Source: Neckera pumila (lineage: Eukaryota > Streptophyta > Bryopsida > Hypnales > Neckeraceae). Taken from it: a stretch of 64,000 nucleotides of DNA. Of the stretch, positions 35,151 through 47,390 are shown in pieces (position 1 is the stretch's first letter; each line of letters starts with the position of its first letter). The stretch is taken from contig OZ018412.1 of the NCBI GenBank assembly GCA_963969595.1, forward strand, positions 5,086,501-5,150,500, read 5' to 3'. The notes beneath the pieces were generated by a model that was not told where the DNA came from, made no database searches, and saw nothing but the letters and a program-made list of their open reading frames with translations. The position numbers and the translations under genes were made by a program.

Positions 35151-37119
35151 CAATTTAAAATATATATATATGTTTTAAACTTGAAGAATTATTTTCATAA
35201 CTAATCAATGGTTGTTACTATAATTTATCGTTTACTTTAATATACAATCCTATGAATAGGTGCCTTCTAACTACTTCTAGACCAGTTTGGATCAAGCTAA
35301 ACTAATCTATCCTATTAGGGAGGGCTCAAAATGTCTTCCAGTCTGTATAAAATATATCAAAAGAAATCCAAAAGTTGTATTCCTTCTATATCTTGAGTAG
35401 CATTGGTCTTTGGAGAAGAGGGAACACAATGATGGTAAAAGTGGATTGGCATTTTCTAAAATGAAGACCATTGTAAAGAAATGTGGCATATAAAATTGTG
35501 TATAGCATTGTTTTTCAATACTTTAATAAATTATGGTCAACTATATGCTTTTTGAGTATACATTATCAAAAAATCCTAAATTCTCATAATATTAATGAAG
35601 GATCATCCTAATTATTTGCACACCCACTATTTATCTCTCATTCTCCAATTCTGTATGATAACTTTCTCTACTTTGGCTCCTCTACCTTCTATCTATATTC
35701 AGATTTTCACCAAACAAATCTAATACCTAAAGGATTAAGGATTAAAATCACTCATGAAGAATTTTGTACTACATAAGAATTTGTGAAGAAATGCAATGGT
35801 ACTAAAGCAAATATATAATGAACCTAATGGTGGGCAACAATTGCAAAGTGTCTATCAATAGCATTTAGATTCATTAGTTGAAGTCACATGTATATAAGGT
35901 AACCTACTTCTAAAACCAAACCTTACAAATTCTTGCCTAAAAAGTATCGACTTGATTCATAAGAGCTTATGATTAATATTGGATACACCAATTTTCACCA
36001 GTTTAAAAATTCATACTATATTCATATAGTGTCTTAAACTGATACATGCAAAGAATATATCAAGTCTTCTTTTGACTTTCAAGAAGATCCAACAAAAAAT
36101 TTGGTAAGTTTATAATAGGAACCATGTTCAAATGCTTATTCAAAGCACTATTATATACTTATTATAAATGCAGTATCCTCTAATAGCTTGTGAAGTTGGC
36201 TCATGCTTGGTAGAGTGGAAAAATAAATTGCAAATGCATTTATAGAGTATATGTTTTGATCAAGAACGAAGGTGAGTGCATTTATAATCAACACTAATAG
36301 CATCGAAGTATACTTGCTATTGTAAAACAATTTTTTTTTCAACAGATGACTGTTCAAATCAACAAAAAAGTGACCCTGATCAACCCGACCAAATCAATAG
36401 AAAATCTGAATTTTCTACTAGTGGAATAAGTTGTGAAACTGCAAAGTATTGTTTGTAGGTGTACCAAAAAATGACACTGAATTCTCCTAGATTATATTGT
36501 TCAAATTGAATGTATACATCTTATGTCATCAATATCTAAGTTTTAGTGTTGCTTTTTGGTCCAAATGTAGGTGTCAAATTTTGGACAATGATGAACACAC
36601 CTTATTGGTCTACAACCTATCACTACCAAACTTTTTTTAGCTTTTAAATTTATTTTTGACACTTTTTTTGACACTTTTTTCCTTAACTAAGATAGTCATG
36701 CTCTAAAAGCAATCATGACACAGAGGTACATTTTGCTTTCTTCAATGTACTAGAAGTGAACATTTCAAGAGGTGGTTGGTTTTACTTACCACTATGTTTT
36801 AACTAATTCCGCAAAGGTCCAAAAAATATGGAACGACTTGGGTTAGATGCCAATTCCATTTTTCTTCCTACGAAAGTTTATTGAATATTGTTTCAAGGAG
36901 TTTAGCTTCCCCCATTTGAAAGGCAATGAGCTCTTAAATGGTCGGTTTAAGAGCAGACTATCTTACTGACGATGTTGAATGCATACATACCGTATGAGCA
37001 GCTTCGACGGTCCGGCAACCAACGCCTGCCTACATGCACCAGGGCCGTCTCTAATCAGGGTCAAATTGTGGAACTTCCATGTTTGTGAAGAATCGTGTCA
37101 CATCCAATAACCTTGGCTA
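35151..37119. other. AT-rich gene-free stretch
   Basis: No recognisable protein or RNA gene and no repeat partner noticed. Composition becomes less AT-rich after ~36,900. Confidence 0.4.
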
Positions 37120-37587
37120 ATGAAAGAAACACTCAGTGGAACAACTAACTTAGACCGAGCTCAAAGACTAGAGAATCGATTGAATCTTATGAAATTCTCA
37201 AGACTTTGCCCTGAGTTGAATTTACTCCAACTCTCGGAGGGGTTTGCAAGTAAGGTTCTGTCTACTTGGGAAAGAAGTACACAGATAAAGACTCTGAGAT
37301 TGAAGAGGGAGTTATTTGGTAGACACATGAAGGTACAGACTACGGAGGTTTTACAAGGAACATTTATACTCAATGAGTGCATATATTTGGATGAAACAAA
37401 TCTCCTGAATTTGCTCCAGCAAACGGGGTTGGTGACTTGCAAAATGCCTGCACTTAGGGTTGGTGACTTGCAAAGTGAGTCTTCAAAGTTGTACCTAATT
37501 TGCAGTTTGCTGGCTCTAGCCAGGCTTGTTAGGTTGGAAACTATAATCTTATGCCAACCACGTCCCTACATCAGGATAGGAGCCTGA
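37120..37587 (+). CDS. Open frame of unknown status, 155 codons
   Basis: This is one of the longest uninterrupted frames outside the LINE, in a slightly GC-richer patch. The product is Leu-rich, with no motif, signal peptide or domain I recognise. A direct repeat inside it (GGTTGGTGACTTGCAAA at ~37,427 and ~37,459) duplicates LVTCK/VGDLQ codons. It may be chance, or an exon of a decayed gene or transposon. Confidence 0.2.
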   Translation: MKETLSGTTNLDRAQRLENRLNLMKFSRLCPELNLLQLSEGFASKVLSTWERSTQIKTLRLKRELFGRHMKVQTTEVLQGTFILNECIYLDETNLLNLLQQTGLVTCKMPALRVGDLQSESSKLYLICSLLALARLVRLETIILCQPRPYIRIGA

Positions 37588-39286
37588 GTCAGCGTGAGTC
37601 TCTGTCAAGATTTGGCTTGCTGGGCACATCCTTCAAGGGCACTCCTCCAGAACGTGATTGCAGCAATCAAAGAGGGGCTGATCCTCAAGATTGGTTCAGT
37701 AAATTTTAAGTTAGAAGCCTGAATGAATTGGACAGGTGCTCACTATCACAAGCATTACGGAGGTATCTTTGTAAGCTACAAGATATCAAATCGTTGTGAC
37801 AAATTGAAGTATGTGGCTCACACGATTCACGTTGTGAATATTATTGAACAATCCTCAGAAGTGAATAATGCGAGCCCCCCTTGCACAAAATGGTGGATGT
37901 CACTACAGTAGTGAGTGCAGTAACGGAGTAGAAGGCACTCATTTCTGATTGCATATTGCGTAACATTCTTAAGCAGGGTATTGCAACACTCTAATGATGT
38001 TCGTTATCCCTTCCTTGATAGAGGGTTACAAGTGAGGAAGGTAATCAGAATATAAAAATATATATGATGAAAGCATGAATGCACATTGTTGCGCTTGATT
38101 TCAAGCACGACTAAACTGGAACCAGTGATGCAAGTTCTAATTACAAAAAGTGTGTACCGCTCTGATGCTATAGGATTTTATGTGAGATTCAGTCAATCGA
38201 CCAAAACCTAAAAAGTAAACAAATAATTCAGTTTTAGGATCCAAGAGTGTAGCATTAGAAGAAGATGAATAACACTATCCCTAAGACGAGAGTGACTGTT
38301 CAATTGGGGATATATCTACTAACCAAGCCTCTTGGACTTAAGTAGGAAATACTTAAGAGTGTAGGATGACCACAAATATTCTGGGACTCCCTTTTAGATG
38401 TTTCAGATTTCAGATTTTCTTAGAGACTTCAATCTTGAACATCCACATCCGTAATGAACTGTCGATTAATTTCTGAAACTGCGCTACTGAATCGTGTGAT
38501 TTAGGCTTGTCAAAGCTGCCAAGAAAATATCAAAATACGTTGAAAAACTAATCCCTTGTGAAAGTACATGTTCTTTTCGGTTTAAGGTGTCCTTGGATTT
38601 GTTCATCTTGGATATTTTTCAAACAAGGGTATAAACTAAAAGACACCGCAACCCAAGGGAAAACAATTACGAGATATAACCGTGATCTCTATTTCCGATG
38701 CTTGGTTGCGACCTCTATAGAAATGGGCTCCATTCAGGTTATGGATGCCTAAACACTTGGACTTGGCATTATGAATTTCAGTAACAAGGCTTACTCTATG
38801 TCCTTGAGCAAATGCTCCAGCTGCCTGCAGTGCACTCCCTGGCAATATTCAAAATCAATAAGCTCCAAAAGGTTTCAGTCGTTCAGAGTGGAAACCAAAG
38901 ACACAATTCGATGAAGTGTGGGACTAAAGACGCAACTGACCTTTAGCGTGACAAGAAGTGACTAAGTGAGTTGGCTGGACTGAGGATTTAGTTGCGTCAG
39001 TTGTTTAGCCATTCATGGTTTATTGGTGGTATTGTCAAAAAATCACGCGTCCTTGTCCTCGGCCAGAGGAGGCGCCCAAGGACCAGCTACTGTTAATCGT
39101 ATATTCCTCCTGCCGTTTGAAACGCGTTTTCTGGGCCATATCCCAGATCGTGTGTAGCCTAAACCACCCATCATCCATTTGATGCTCACAAGCCGCTGCC
39201 TACCGGGAAGCTTCGTATAATAAGCTTGCACTACTGTAGTGCCCTCTGGACTGAAGCGTAGGTTTAGAGCAGCCTTTCGTTACTTA
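37588..39286. other. Gene-free stretch of mixed composition
   Basis: Several 60-70-codon frames on both strands match nothing recognisable. Around 38,900-39,000 the motif GACGCAACTGAC recurs in near-inverted form (GTTGCGTCAGTTG), a possible short hairpin. Confidence 0.35.
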
Positions 39287-39289
39287 TTA

Positions 39290-39655
39290 GAGCATCACCA
39301 CCCGGCTTGCAAAATGCAAGCCAGGTTGCAAGCCTGGCAGTCCATTTTGCAAGCCGGGGAAGAAGGGTCGCCCCACCCGTGACCTCTTAAGAGGCCATCG
39401 CCATCCAATGAGCTACGTCCACATTCACTGATCATGTCCTTGCTTTTTGGGAAAGTGGAAAAGTGTTTGTCTCATGCGGTTTGCAAGCCGGTTTGCAAGC
39501 CACCCTTTGGCTTGCAAAAGAGCCCGGTTTTGCAAGCCACCGGCAGTTTTTGGCTTGGCCTCTTAACAAGTGCATCCATTATGCAAGACGGGTGGGACAA
39601 TTTTGCAACCCTCTCTTAACAAGTCATCCAATATGCAAGACGGGTGGGGATGCTC
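39290..39655. mobile_element. Tourist-like (PIF/Harbinger) MITE with TTA target-site duplication, 366 bp
   Basis: The left end GAGCATCACCACCCGGCTTG and the right end, whose reverse complement reads GAGCATCCCCACCCGTCTTG, form the terminal inverted repeat. TTA lies directly outside both ends (39287-39289 and 39656-39658), as expected for PIF/Harbinger. The interior is built of repeated GCTTGCAAAA/TTGCAAGCC units in both orientations. No coding capacity. Confidence 0.75.
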
Positions 39656-39658
39656 TTA

Positions 39659-40844
39659 TGTGGTCCTGCAAAAGCTGGACACCCATGTGGGCTGCAAAAA
39701 AATGTGTTGCCAGATGGGCGTGCTCATCATCCTTTGAGACTCTCTGAAAACTCCAGGCCTTGAAATATGGCTTGTTGCCGGTCTCAGCAACTGTAGTACA
39801 TTACTCAAACACTTTGCCCTTATCGTCGTCAAACAAGGCTACGCTGGAGCGCAAACTCCTGCTTTAAATCTTAATTGGAGAATCCCTGACTGGGATCTGG
39901 AAACTAATGAGTCATCTTGAACATTCCTCATCTAACTCTCTGGACGATCAAGTATAGTAAAGAAACCATTCGGGGACGAAACCGCCCAATCGGACAACAA
40001 ACGCAAATCAAAATCAAAATTTGTGTGGAAACATTTGCTTGGAGGAAGGTTTGGGTGGTCATGTACAATTGACGGTGCTCATGTGCGCTAGGTCCACGAA
40101 TCAGATCCACGGGTCGAGCACATATAGCATGCTTGGCTTGCAATGAAGGACAAAAGGGCAAGTTATTTGAAGTATGCAAGACCAACTCTTTTTGTCTCCG
40201 GACAAGTCTGTTTGCAAAAGCGGTGCGGATTACTTGACTTGCTCCCAGATAGTTTGATGGGGGAGGTTTAACGCGATTGAAATACCACTAAAAAGGGGCA
40301 AATACACCTTTTCAAGGAGTAATGAATCTGACTTGCTTGTCAAAAGAAATAGGCCTTGCCGGCCTTGAAGATCTTTTGCAAGTCACATAGTGAGGCTACG
40401 AAATTGGATCTACCTCTGAAGCATGTGCATATTGGTGAGCAGGTTTCTAGCCGTATCATTGCCATCTATGTCTCTCAATTAAGCTCTAGCCCCACAAACT
40501 AAAAGCGAAAGTTGCGTCACTGTGACAGTGCCTTGGACTTGGACTTGAGACACATGCCTGTAAATGAGCACACGTAACTCCATTTTTCTTAAACAAGAAT
40601 TCACGCCATGAGAGATTCTGTCCCCGTAGCACGAGAAATGCGAACGTGGAGTGACGAGTAAGAAACAATGATCCTCTTTCGGGTTTTATATGTTTTAAAA
40701 GCATCTCGATTTTCAAATAAGGTACCACCCAAACTTCTTCACAATAGCTTCTGTCGATGCAAAGCACCCTCCCTTTTGGTACAGAGATAATTGATTTGGG
40801 ATACATAGGTTAGATAAGTTTGCTCTTGGATCAAACAAAAATAA
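39659..40844. other. Gene-free stretch
   Basis: Open frames up to 106 codons (40486-40806, minus) match nothing recognisable. No repeat partner was noticed. Confidence 0.35.
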
Positions 40845-40846
40845 TA

Positions 40847-40926
40847 TTCCTTCTATCTCAAAATAAATCCATGGTATTTCCACAGTTTCCCACTAGAAAA
40901 CCACGGATATGTTTTGAGACAGGGAG
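40847..40926. mobile_element. Very short Stowaway-like MITE, 80 bp
   Basis: TTCCTTCTATCTCAAAATAA at the left pairs with the reverse complement of the right end (CTCCCTGTCTCAAAACATA). The inner ATCCATGG and CCACGGAT also pair. TA flanks both sides (40845-40846 and 40927-40928). It is a minimal hairpin with almost no loop. Confidence 0.65.
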
Positions 40927-40928
40927 TA

Positions 40929-41937
40929 AGAGATAATACTTGTCAAATAGCCTTACCATGTACCGAGGGTAACAAATTATCAGGAGCTTTAACATGGGCC
41001 TCCACATTATTTTGATCCCTACTGGCACTGTGTTATGTTGCACGGAGAATTTTTTTGTCATAATTATGATATTTTCACAAAATCCTCTCTTCACACGTGG
41101 ATTTTGACGTTTTGACCTACAAAGGCTGAAATCAATCTTCTTGTCGAAAACATTCAATTTACTTGGTTGAAAGGTTGTGATAATAATTGCAATCCGATAC
41201 GTGAATTCTAGTGTTCCCAAATTATGTTTAGGGGAGGTAACCCATTTCCAATCACTTAAAGGAATTACGCATATCTATAGGGCGAATTTCTTCAGTGGGG
41301 AAATTTTCTTGAGTGTAAAAATAGAATTCAGAAGGTTTCCATAATTTTTTGGATTTTTATTTTTCAAAACATATTTACTATGAATTTTTTTAGTTGAAGA
41401 TTCTGTACTACCCATTTTGATCATAGAGACTTTCCTATTTCCAACCAAGGCCTGGTTGCAAAATCCAAGCTACATGGGTCGTCCGGAATGCTAACTTAAT
41501 ACGATTAGCAAATCGAAACTTGCAGGAGTTTTTAATAAGGCGTGATACTTCAGCCACTATACCGGACAACAGGACACCTGACCAGAACCTTCAGGTTCCA
41601 GGCAGCTTCCTCTTTCCTGTATCTTGTTCAGCGTTGGCTACTTGTAGAATTTGTGGCCTAAATTCTGTAGCCTTGTAGCTTGAGCTTTCTCGGCAGTTTC
41701 AACAGTTCAACTTGCTGCAGACTTCCGGGGGTCATTACCGTTGAACATGTCCACCGCTTCGCGGAAAACAGAACGTTAAAAAGGTGCTGATTAAATTTAA
41801 CTTTTTTTTCAAAGAAAATTAGAACGGAAGGATACCACCGTTAGAAGAGCATCCAAAAATGGTTTGAAATAAACACAAGAAAATCTCAATTTGAACATTG
41901 GATGACCAAAATACACTTTTTGTGTAAGCATGTCATC
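40929..41937. other. Gene-free stretch
   Basis: No recognisable protein. A block around 41,620-41,790 (CTTGTAGCTTGAGCTTTCTC, then CTTCCGGGGGTCATTACCG) recurs at 42,950-43,110, so the copy-2 repeat is bracketed by a diverged direct duplication. Confidence 0.45.
41620..41800 (+). repeat. Direct repeat L bracketing AT-rich repeat copy 2
   Basis: TTGTAGCTTGAGCTTTCTC, ACTTCCGG(G)GGTCATTACCG and AACGTTAAAAAGGTGCT recur in the same order at ~42,945-43,115. The two copies lie on either side of the 41938-42920 repeat, which suggests insertion into or between duplicated sequence, or long flanking repeats of one larger element. Confidence 0.65.
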
Positions 41938-42920
41938 TTTAACCCTTCAAGGACAATTGTCCACTTAAGAGATGTCATTTAAATTTTTACATAACCCCTA
42001 ACATTTCTATACTAAGTTTTCACCAAAACCGCTCCAAAATTGTCATTTCTAGTAGAAGTACCAAATTTTAGAGGGGGGGAAATAAATAAAAAATAAAATT
42101 GACACATGTAACCATAGGATCTTGTAGTACATTGGTTTGAGAAGATGTAGGAAAAATTTCAGAGAATTGCAGGATATTAGCATTTGAATTGATATAAATC
42201 CTTTTTTTGGCCTTGAGAAAAAACAAGCAACTACACTTCACAAGGTCACATTTGTATGAAATCATGTCCAAAATGGTGGTTACTCTTTGGATTTATTCTT
42301 CAAGGCAAGTTGGCTATCTGCTTGGAAAATTTCTAATCATTTGAAATTGTACAATATATAGGAAAACAATAGTAAATAAAAAGCAGTAGAGAATGACTTA
42401 AAATACTAAATTGTCAAGAATTTAGTTATGGAATTGAAAATGCCAAACCCAACTTTTGTAATGTTGTAATAAACAATCTACTTCTATTACTTTTGATTTT
42501 TTTCAAAAATATTGGAAATTGAATTAAATAATGGACTTCAAAATTTATTTTAGAGTAGAAATTCCATAACTACCCGCAAACTACAACTCTTCATAACTCT
42601 CATCTCATTAATTGAATGGAATAATTCAAAGCTTTCTATGTATATATAAACCTAGAACCAATTTTAGATTTTTATTTCTTAAAAAAGTGATTTTTGTAAG
42701 AATTTTTTGAAATGCCCAAAGATCAATGAAAATTACATATCATACAATAATATTTTAACTATGTAGTCAAAGTTATGAAAATTGTTGGGCATTAAAGCTA
42801 CTCCTTGGGCACATCTTGTGCAGAAATTTCAAAGAAAAAAAATGTGAATTCTGTTCGTAGCGAGCTGCCCAAAATGGCTGTGCTGTAAAAAAAACGGTGT
42901 TTGATCCTATAGGAGTTTGT
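41938..42920 (+). repeat. Dispersed AT-rich repeat, copy 2
   Basis: Same order of blocks as 16471-17580: TTTTCACCAAAA, CACTTCACAAGGTCACATTT, AAAATGGTGGTTACTCTTTG, CTTCAAGGCAAGTTGGCTA and GAGCTGCCCAAAAT. The left end TTTAACCCTTCAAGGACAA and the inverted right end GATCCTATAGGAGTTTG carry the family's terminal motif. Confidence 0.65.
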
Positions 42921-42944
42921 GTTTCCTGCATCTAATTACTTCTT

Positions 42945-43115
42945 GTACAGCGGCAATGTCTACTTGCAGAATTTGTAGCCTAAATTTTGGTACTTATGTA
43001 GCCTTGTAGCTTGAGCTTTCTCAGCAGCTTCAACTTTGCTGTGAACTTCCGGGGTCATTACCGCTGAACATCTCCACCGTTCCCTGGAAAACAGAACGTT
43101 AAAAAGGTGCTAATT
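42945..43115 (+). repeat. Direct repeat R, partner of 41620-41800
   Basis: It carries the same three blocks as the left copy, with small substitutions. The pair and the sequence between them could be one composite element of about 1.5 kb. Confidence 0.65.
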
Positions 43116-43518
43116 AAATTTAACTTTATATTATTCATATAAAGTTAGAATTGAAGGGTACCTTTGTTGGAAGAGCATCAAAAGTTTGTTTGAAAGAAAC
43201 ATAAGAAAATCTCAATTTAAACAGTGGATGACCAATATACACCTCCCATATAAGCATGTCATTTTTAACCCCTCAAGGACAATTGTGCATTAAGATATGT
43301 CACTTAAAGTTTCACATAATATGTGGACATGTGCTCCCTAAGTCAAGGAATATATGTTTTTTGTAAGTAGGTGCATGCATCAAATCTCCTATTGCCCAAA
43401 GATTTTGGGGCACGTTGGGCATTTGAGAGAAATATGTGCGAAGTTCATACTTAAAAAATTTGAGAAGTATACAACCAGCACAATGTAAGATGCACCTATC
43501 AAGGAAAAAATTATATGT

Positions 43519-44352
43519 TGTACAGTTGGGTACTGTAAATCTTACAACTGGCCAATTTGACCCATTCACAATTTTTTGTACAATTGATGTGCAATATAAT
43601 TGGTATATTTTGGTGAGCATAATTATCGCGCAATCCTCACGTAGTCCCGATCAAGCATACAAAATTTCAGTTTCAAAAAAGGAAAATCTATTTTTGGTGA
43701 ATTTCTAAAGTTTATTTTCATGATTTTACATAATATTTTGTTGAGAATAATTAATGATGAATTTTTCTAATCCAATTGCATAGATATGTAGGGAACATCC
43801 ATACGCACATCTTTCATATTTAAAAACATTCCATTAAGTAGCAAGAACATAAGCTAGGAAGAGTTAAATGTGAAGCATCATAAGACCAAAATTTATAAAA
43901 AAGATATCTTTATAATTTAATGAGATTTTGCTATTTGACCTTGCCAAAATCTCATTAAAATATAAAGATATCTATTTTATAAATTTTGGTCTTATGACGC
44001 TTCACATTTAACTCTTCCTAGCTCATATTCTTGTTACTTAATGGGGTGTTTTTTAATATGAAAGATGTGTGTATGATACTCCCTACTTATCTATGCAAAT
44101 GAATTAAAAGAATTCATCATCAATTGTTCTTAATAAAATATTATGTAAAACCATGAAAATAAACTTTAGAAATTCACCAAAACTGGAATTTTGCTTTTTT
44201 GAAACTGAAATTTTGTATGCTTGATTGGGATTGCGTGAAGATTGCGTGACAATTATGCTCACCAAAATATACCAATTATATTGCACATTGTACCAAGAAT
44301 TGTGATTGGATCAAATTGGCCGGTTGTAAGATTACAGTACCCGACTGTACAG
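43519..44352. repeat. Imperfect large inverted repeat, arms ~410 bp, loop 14 bp
   Basis: The left arm 43519-43930 and right arm 43945-44352 are reverse complements with scattered mismatches and indels. Landmarks are TGTACAGTTGGGTACTGTAA/TTACAGTACCCGACTGTACA at the outside and ATGAGATTTTG/CAAAATCTCAT at the loop. The pairing explains the matching short open frames at 43436-43708 (+) and 44104-44286 (-), which are not genes. It sits inside a segment whose ends (43266 and ~44390) carry the AACCCCTCAAGGAC-type terminal motif. Confidence 0.75.
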
Positions 44353-44390
44353 AAACTTCAATCCCAAAGGAGTTAGTCTTTTGATTCCCA

Positions 44391-45125
44391 TCAAGCAAGG
44401 TCAAAAAAAGTTTCTTAGTTTAAATCCTATAATCTTTTAATCTACATGGTCAAAGTTTTTGAAATTTTACCACACATTGCTATGGTATTCTAATTAAATT
44501 TATTTTGGTTTAGATTTATTTTAATTCTTTTCTTTTCATTCCATTGCCCAAATTGTTGCATGTCTTTTAGGGGTTATATGTTCTTATGGACTCTCAAAGT
44601 CTTATGTATTGTTAATTTTGGCTTCCAATAAACCATGATCTAAATTGTCACATTGAATGAATTTAGTGGGGTTTTTTTTGGCGATTTGGTGCAAAATTGC
44701 ACCAAGTTTTATGGCCTTGCACCACACCTGTAGGAAAAAATGGTACTAAAAAGGTGAAAAATCGCCAGTAAACTTCAAATAAAAAAAATCTTGGATGAAA
44801 TTGCCAAATTATGGATGAAAACTGAATTATGTGCTATGTGCTATTATAATATATTCTATCCAATATATGGATGAATGTTGAAATTTGGAGCATTCAATAT
44901 TGCCACTTTGGCACTTTATTAAAAATAAAAATAAAAACCTGGAGTGAATTAGGTTTAGTGAACATGTCTATTGGATGGACTGATGGAACCAAAACAATAT
45001 GGTTTTTAGAATTTGGATTTTAGAATTTAGGAAAAAAGGATTGGTCATTCATAGTTTACTATTACCAAATGACATGGTAGGGACTTTTGGGAGCAAACTT
45101 TTATATTGAAATTTAGGCACCAATG
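44391..45125. other. AT-rich gene-free stretch
   Basis: A ~48-bp gap-free hairpin-like patch occurs near 44,670-44,770 (TGGTGCAAAATTGCACCA). Nothing else is recognisable. Confidence 0.35.
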
Positions 45126-45500
45126 GGATGGTAGTACTTGTACCAACAACTAGGACGCATTAGGCTTCAATAGTAGAAAGTGTTGACGCCAATGGATGGG
45201 AAATGAACAACAACGGCTAGAAAGCATTAGGCTCCACCAATAGAAAATCTTGATGCCAGCAAATGGGAAATGAGCACCAATGGCTAGGCTAGGAAGTATT
45301 AGGCTCCAACGGTAGAATGTTTTGATGCCAGTGGATGAGAGATGAGTACTAACGGCTGGGAAATATTAGGCTCCAACGGTAGAAAATCTTGATACCAATG
45401 GATGGGAGATGAGCACCAACGGCTAAGAAGTGTTGACACCAATGGATGGAAGGTGGCCACTAATGGCTAGGAGGTGTTATATGCCAATGGTAAGAAGTAT
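45126..45500. repeat. Degenerate ~67-bp minisatellite, about 5 units
   Basis: The unit core TTAGGCTCCAACGGTAGAA, TGATGCCAATGGATGGGA, ATGAGCACCAACGGCTAG repeats from 45161, 45228, 45300 and 45367, with a shortened last unit. Spacing is 67, 72 and 67 bp. The 72-bp unit contains an extra five-base GGCTA duplication. No open frame follows the period. Confidence 0.7.
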
Positions 45501-47147
45501 TGTTGTCAAGAAAAAGTTGGGCTCCATTGGGTAGTAAGTGGGCACCAACAAGATGGTGTATATGTGGACCAACCCTTTCTTTTTGGTTTTTGAAAAAGTG
45601 CCAGGATGGCAATCACTTAAAATTTGGTGAAGTATTTTATTTCTTCGTACATCCATCTTTTGTACCATAAAACACATTTCAATCAAATTCATATATTTTT
45701 TCATCTATATTTTAAATTGGATTGAAACTTTTCTGGCAAAAAAAAGATTTTCACTATAAAATGGTGCTTTCTGGCTCCATTTTGCCCCCCAAAAGAGGTC
45801 TGGTGTGGACTAGTGGCTTGGAAATGTTGGATGTCAATGGGTGGGCATGAGTACCAACAATCACATGGAAAACATGCAAAGTAGGGTAGAAAGCCCATTG
45901 TTGTTGCCTTGGTCACTCTATGTGTGTAGACTTATATATTTACACTGATTTTGCAAAAAGAATGGCAAATGAGGGAATATTCTAAAATATTTCAATGATC
46001 AACCTATTATATATTTAAGGTATATCATAGGTGGTCTAAGCAATAACATATAGTTATTTTTTTTAAGCCATAGAGGAGGAACAATTCTTAGCTGTTTGGA
46101 TGAAAATGTACTTCTAGTAATTCCTTGCTCCATTACAATGAGTAATAATCCAAATAGCATTAGTTAACTCTATAATGTTGTTGTGGATAATAAGTGCCCT
46201 GCAATGAAATAATTTAAAACTCTTGTATAGAATGAAGAAAATCATTCTTGTCTTATTATTTCTATATAGGAGAGAAGGGGTTTGGAGTACATATTTTTTA
46301 AATATGCAATATTTGTCAAAAAGAGACTTTTTTTTTTGGCAATGATAGATTCTAAAAAATCTAAAAGGTAGGTTTTCCAACATGGTGTTAGGGATATGGT
46401 GCCTTTAAGTGAAAAATTCTGATTATGGTCATATAAGGTTAATAGACATAAGAATTTGGAAGTGAAATTGTAACCACAAAGTTGAAAAGGGTAGATTGTC
46501 TAGTTACTCACCGTATAGGTAGGACCACAATAATTTAATCATCCTTCCATGGTTGAGCTTGGAAAAAATAATCAAATCCTTTGCCATATATATAAACCTC
46601 ATATATGTATTCAATTCATGATAACATCATTTTTCAACCCAACTTCAATCTTAAAATTTTGATCCCATCCACTACAAATTGTTTGCACTTGGAATTAGAT
46701 GCATCTCTACAAATTCTTGCCTAAAATGTACAAATTCTATCCATCAGAGCCTAGAACACATTTAAAGTTTATAGTATATTCAATTGGTATCTTAAAAATG
46801 AATGCTAAGAAAATCTAAGATTCTCTTATGATTTATGAGAAGATACAACAAAACCTTTGATAGTTACCTCCTAAAAGACCATAAGGCCACCACAAGGGCC
46901 ACCACGTGGCTTCTACAATTGCATTTATAAAAAATTCAAAATGTAAACCTCACTAACAATCCATGAAGAACAAAGAGACCTACATGATTTCTTCCACTAA
47001 ATCCGTTGGTGCAATCTGATCAAGAAATGATTGATTGTGTGATGTTTTGTGAAGTTTTTGAGAATCACAAAGGAATTTATCATTATTTGGCAACTTTGTA
47101 ATCCCTTTTGAGGTTGTAAGGAGTTCTACAAAATTCCTATGGTAATA
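45501..47147. other. AT-rich gene-free stretch
   Basis: Short frames only. No recognisable protein, RNA gene or terminal repeats. Confidence 0.4.
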
Positions 47148-47388
47148 GAGTTATTTGTAAAGTACCCAAAATCGGGGTTTAAACCTTGTAGTTTTGTGAA
47201 AAAGCAGGTTTTGGGCAAAAAGTCACTATGAAAGTGGATATCAAACTTTCTTTTGCGCCCAAATTGACCAAAAAGAAGTTTTGTTTGGACTTTGCCTGCA
47301 GAGTCGTGGTCGCCTGCGGGGTCGTCCGTTGGAGGAAATTTGTCGGAAAAAGTCCCCTCCAAATTGGGGGGGACTTTACAAATAACTC
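47148..47388 (-). mobile_element. TA-flanked MITE with GAGTTATTTGTAAAGT ends, copy 1
   Basis: Starts GAGTTATTTGTAAAGT and ends with its reverse complement ACTTTACAAATAACTC. TA lies outside both ends (47146-47147 and 47389-47390), as in Tc1/mariner-type insertions. The reverse complement matches 52866-53113. On the minus strand a 78-codon frame spans the element and matches the frame in the other copy. The interior is less AT-rich than its surroundings. Confidence 0.75.
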
Positions 47389-47390
47389 TA

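Noticed and set aside
43436..44286. Two similar short proteins on opposite strands
   Set aside because: They match only because they lie in the two arms of one inverted repeat.
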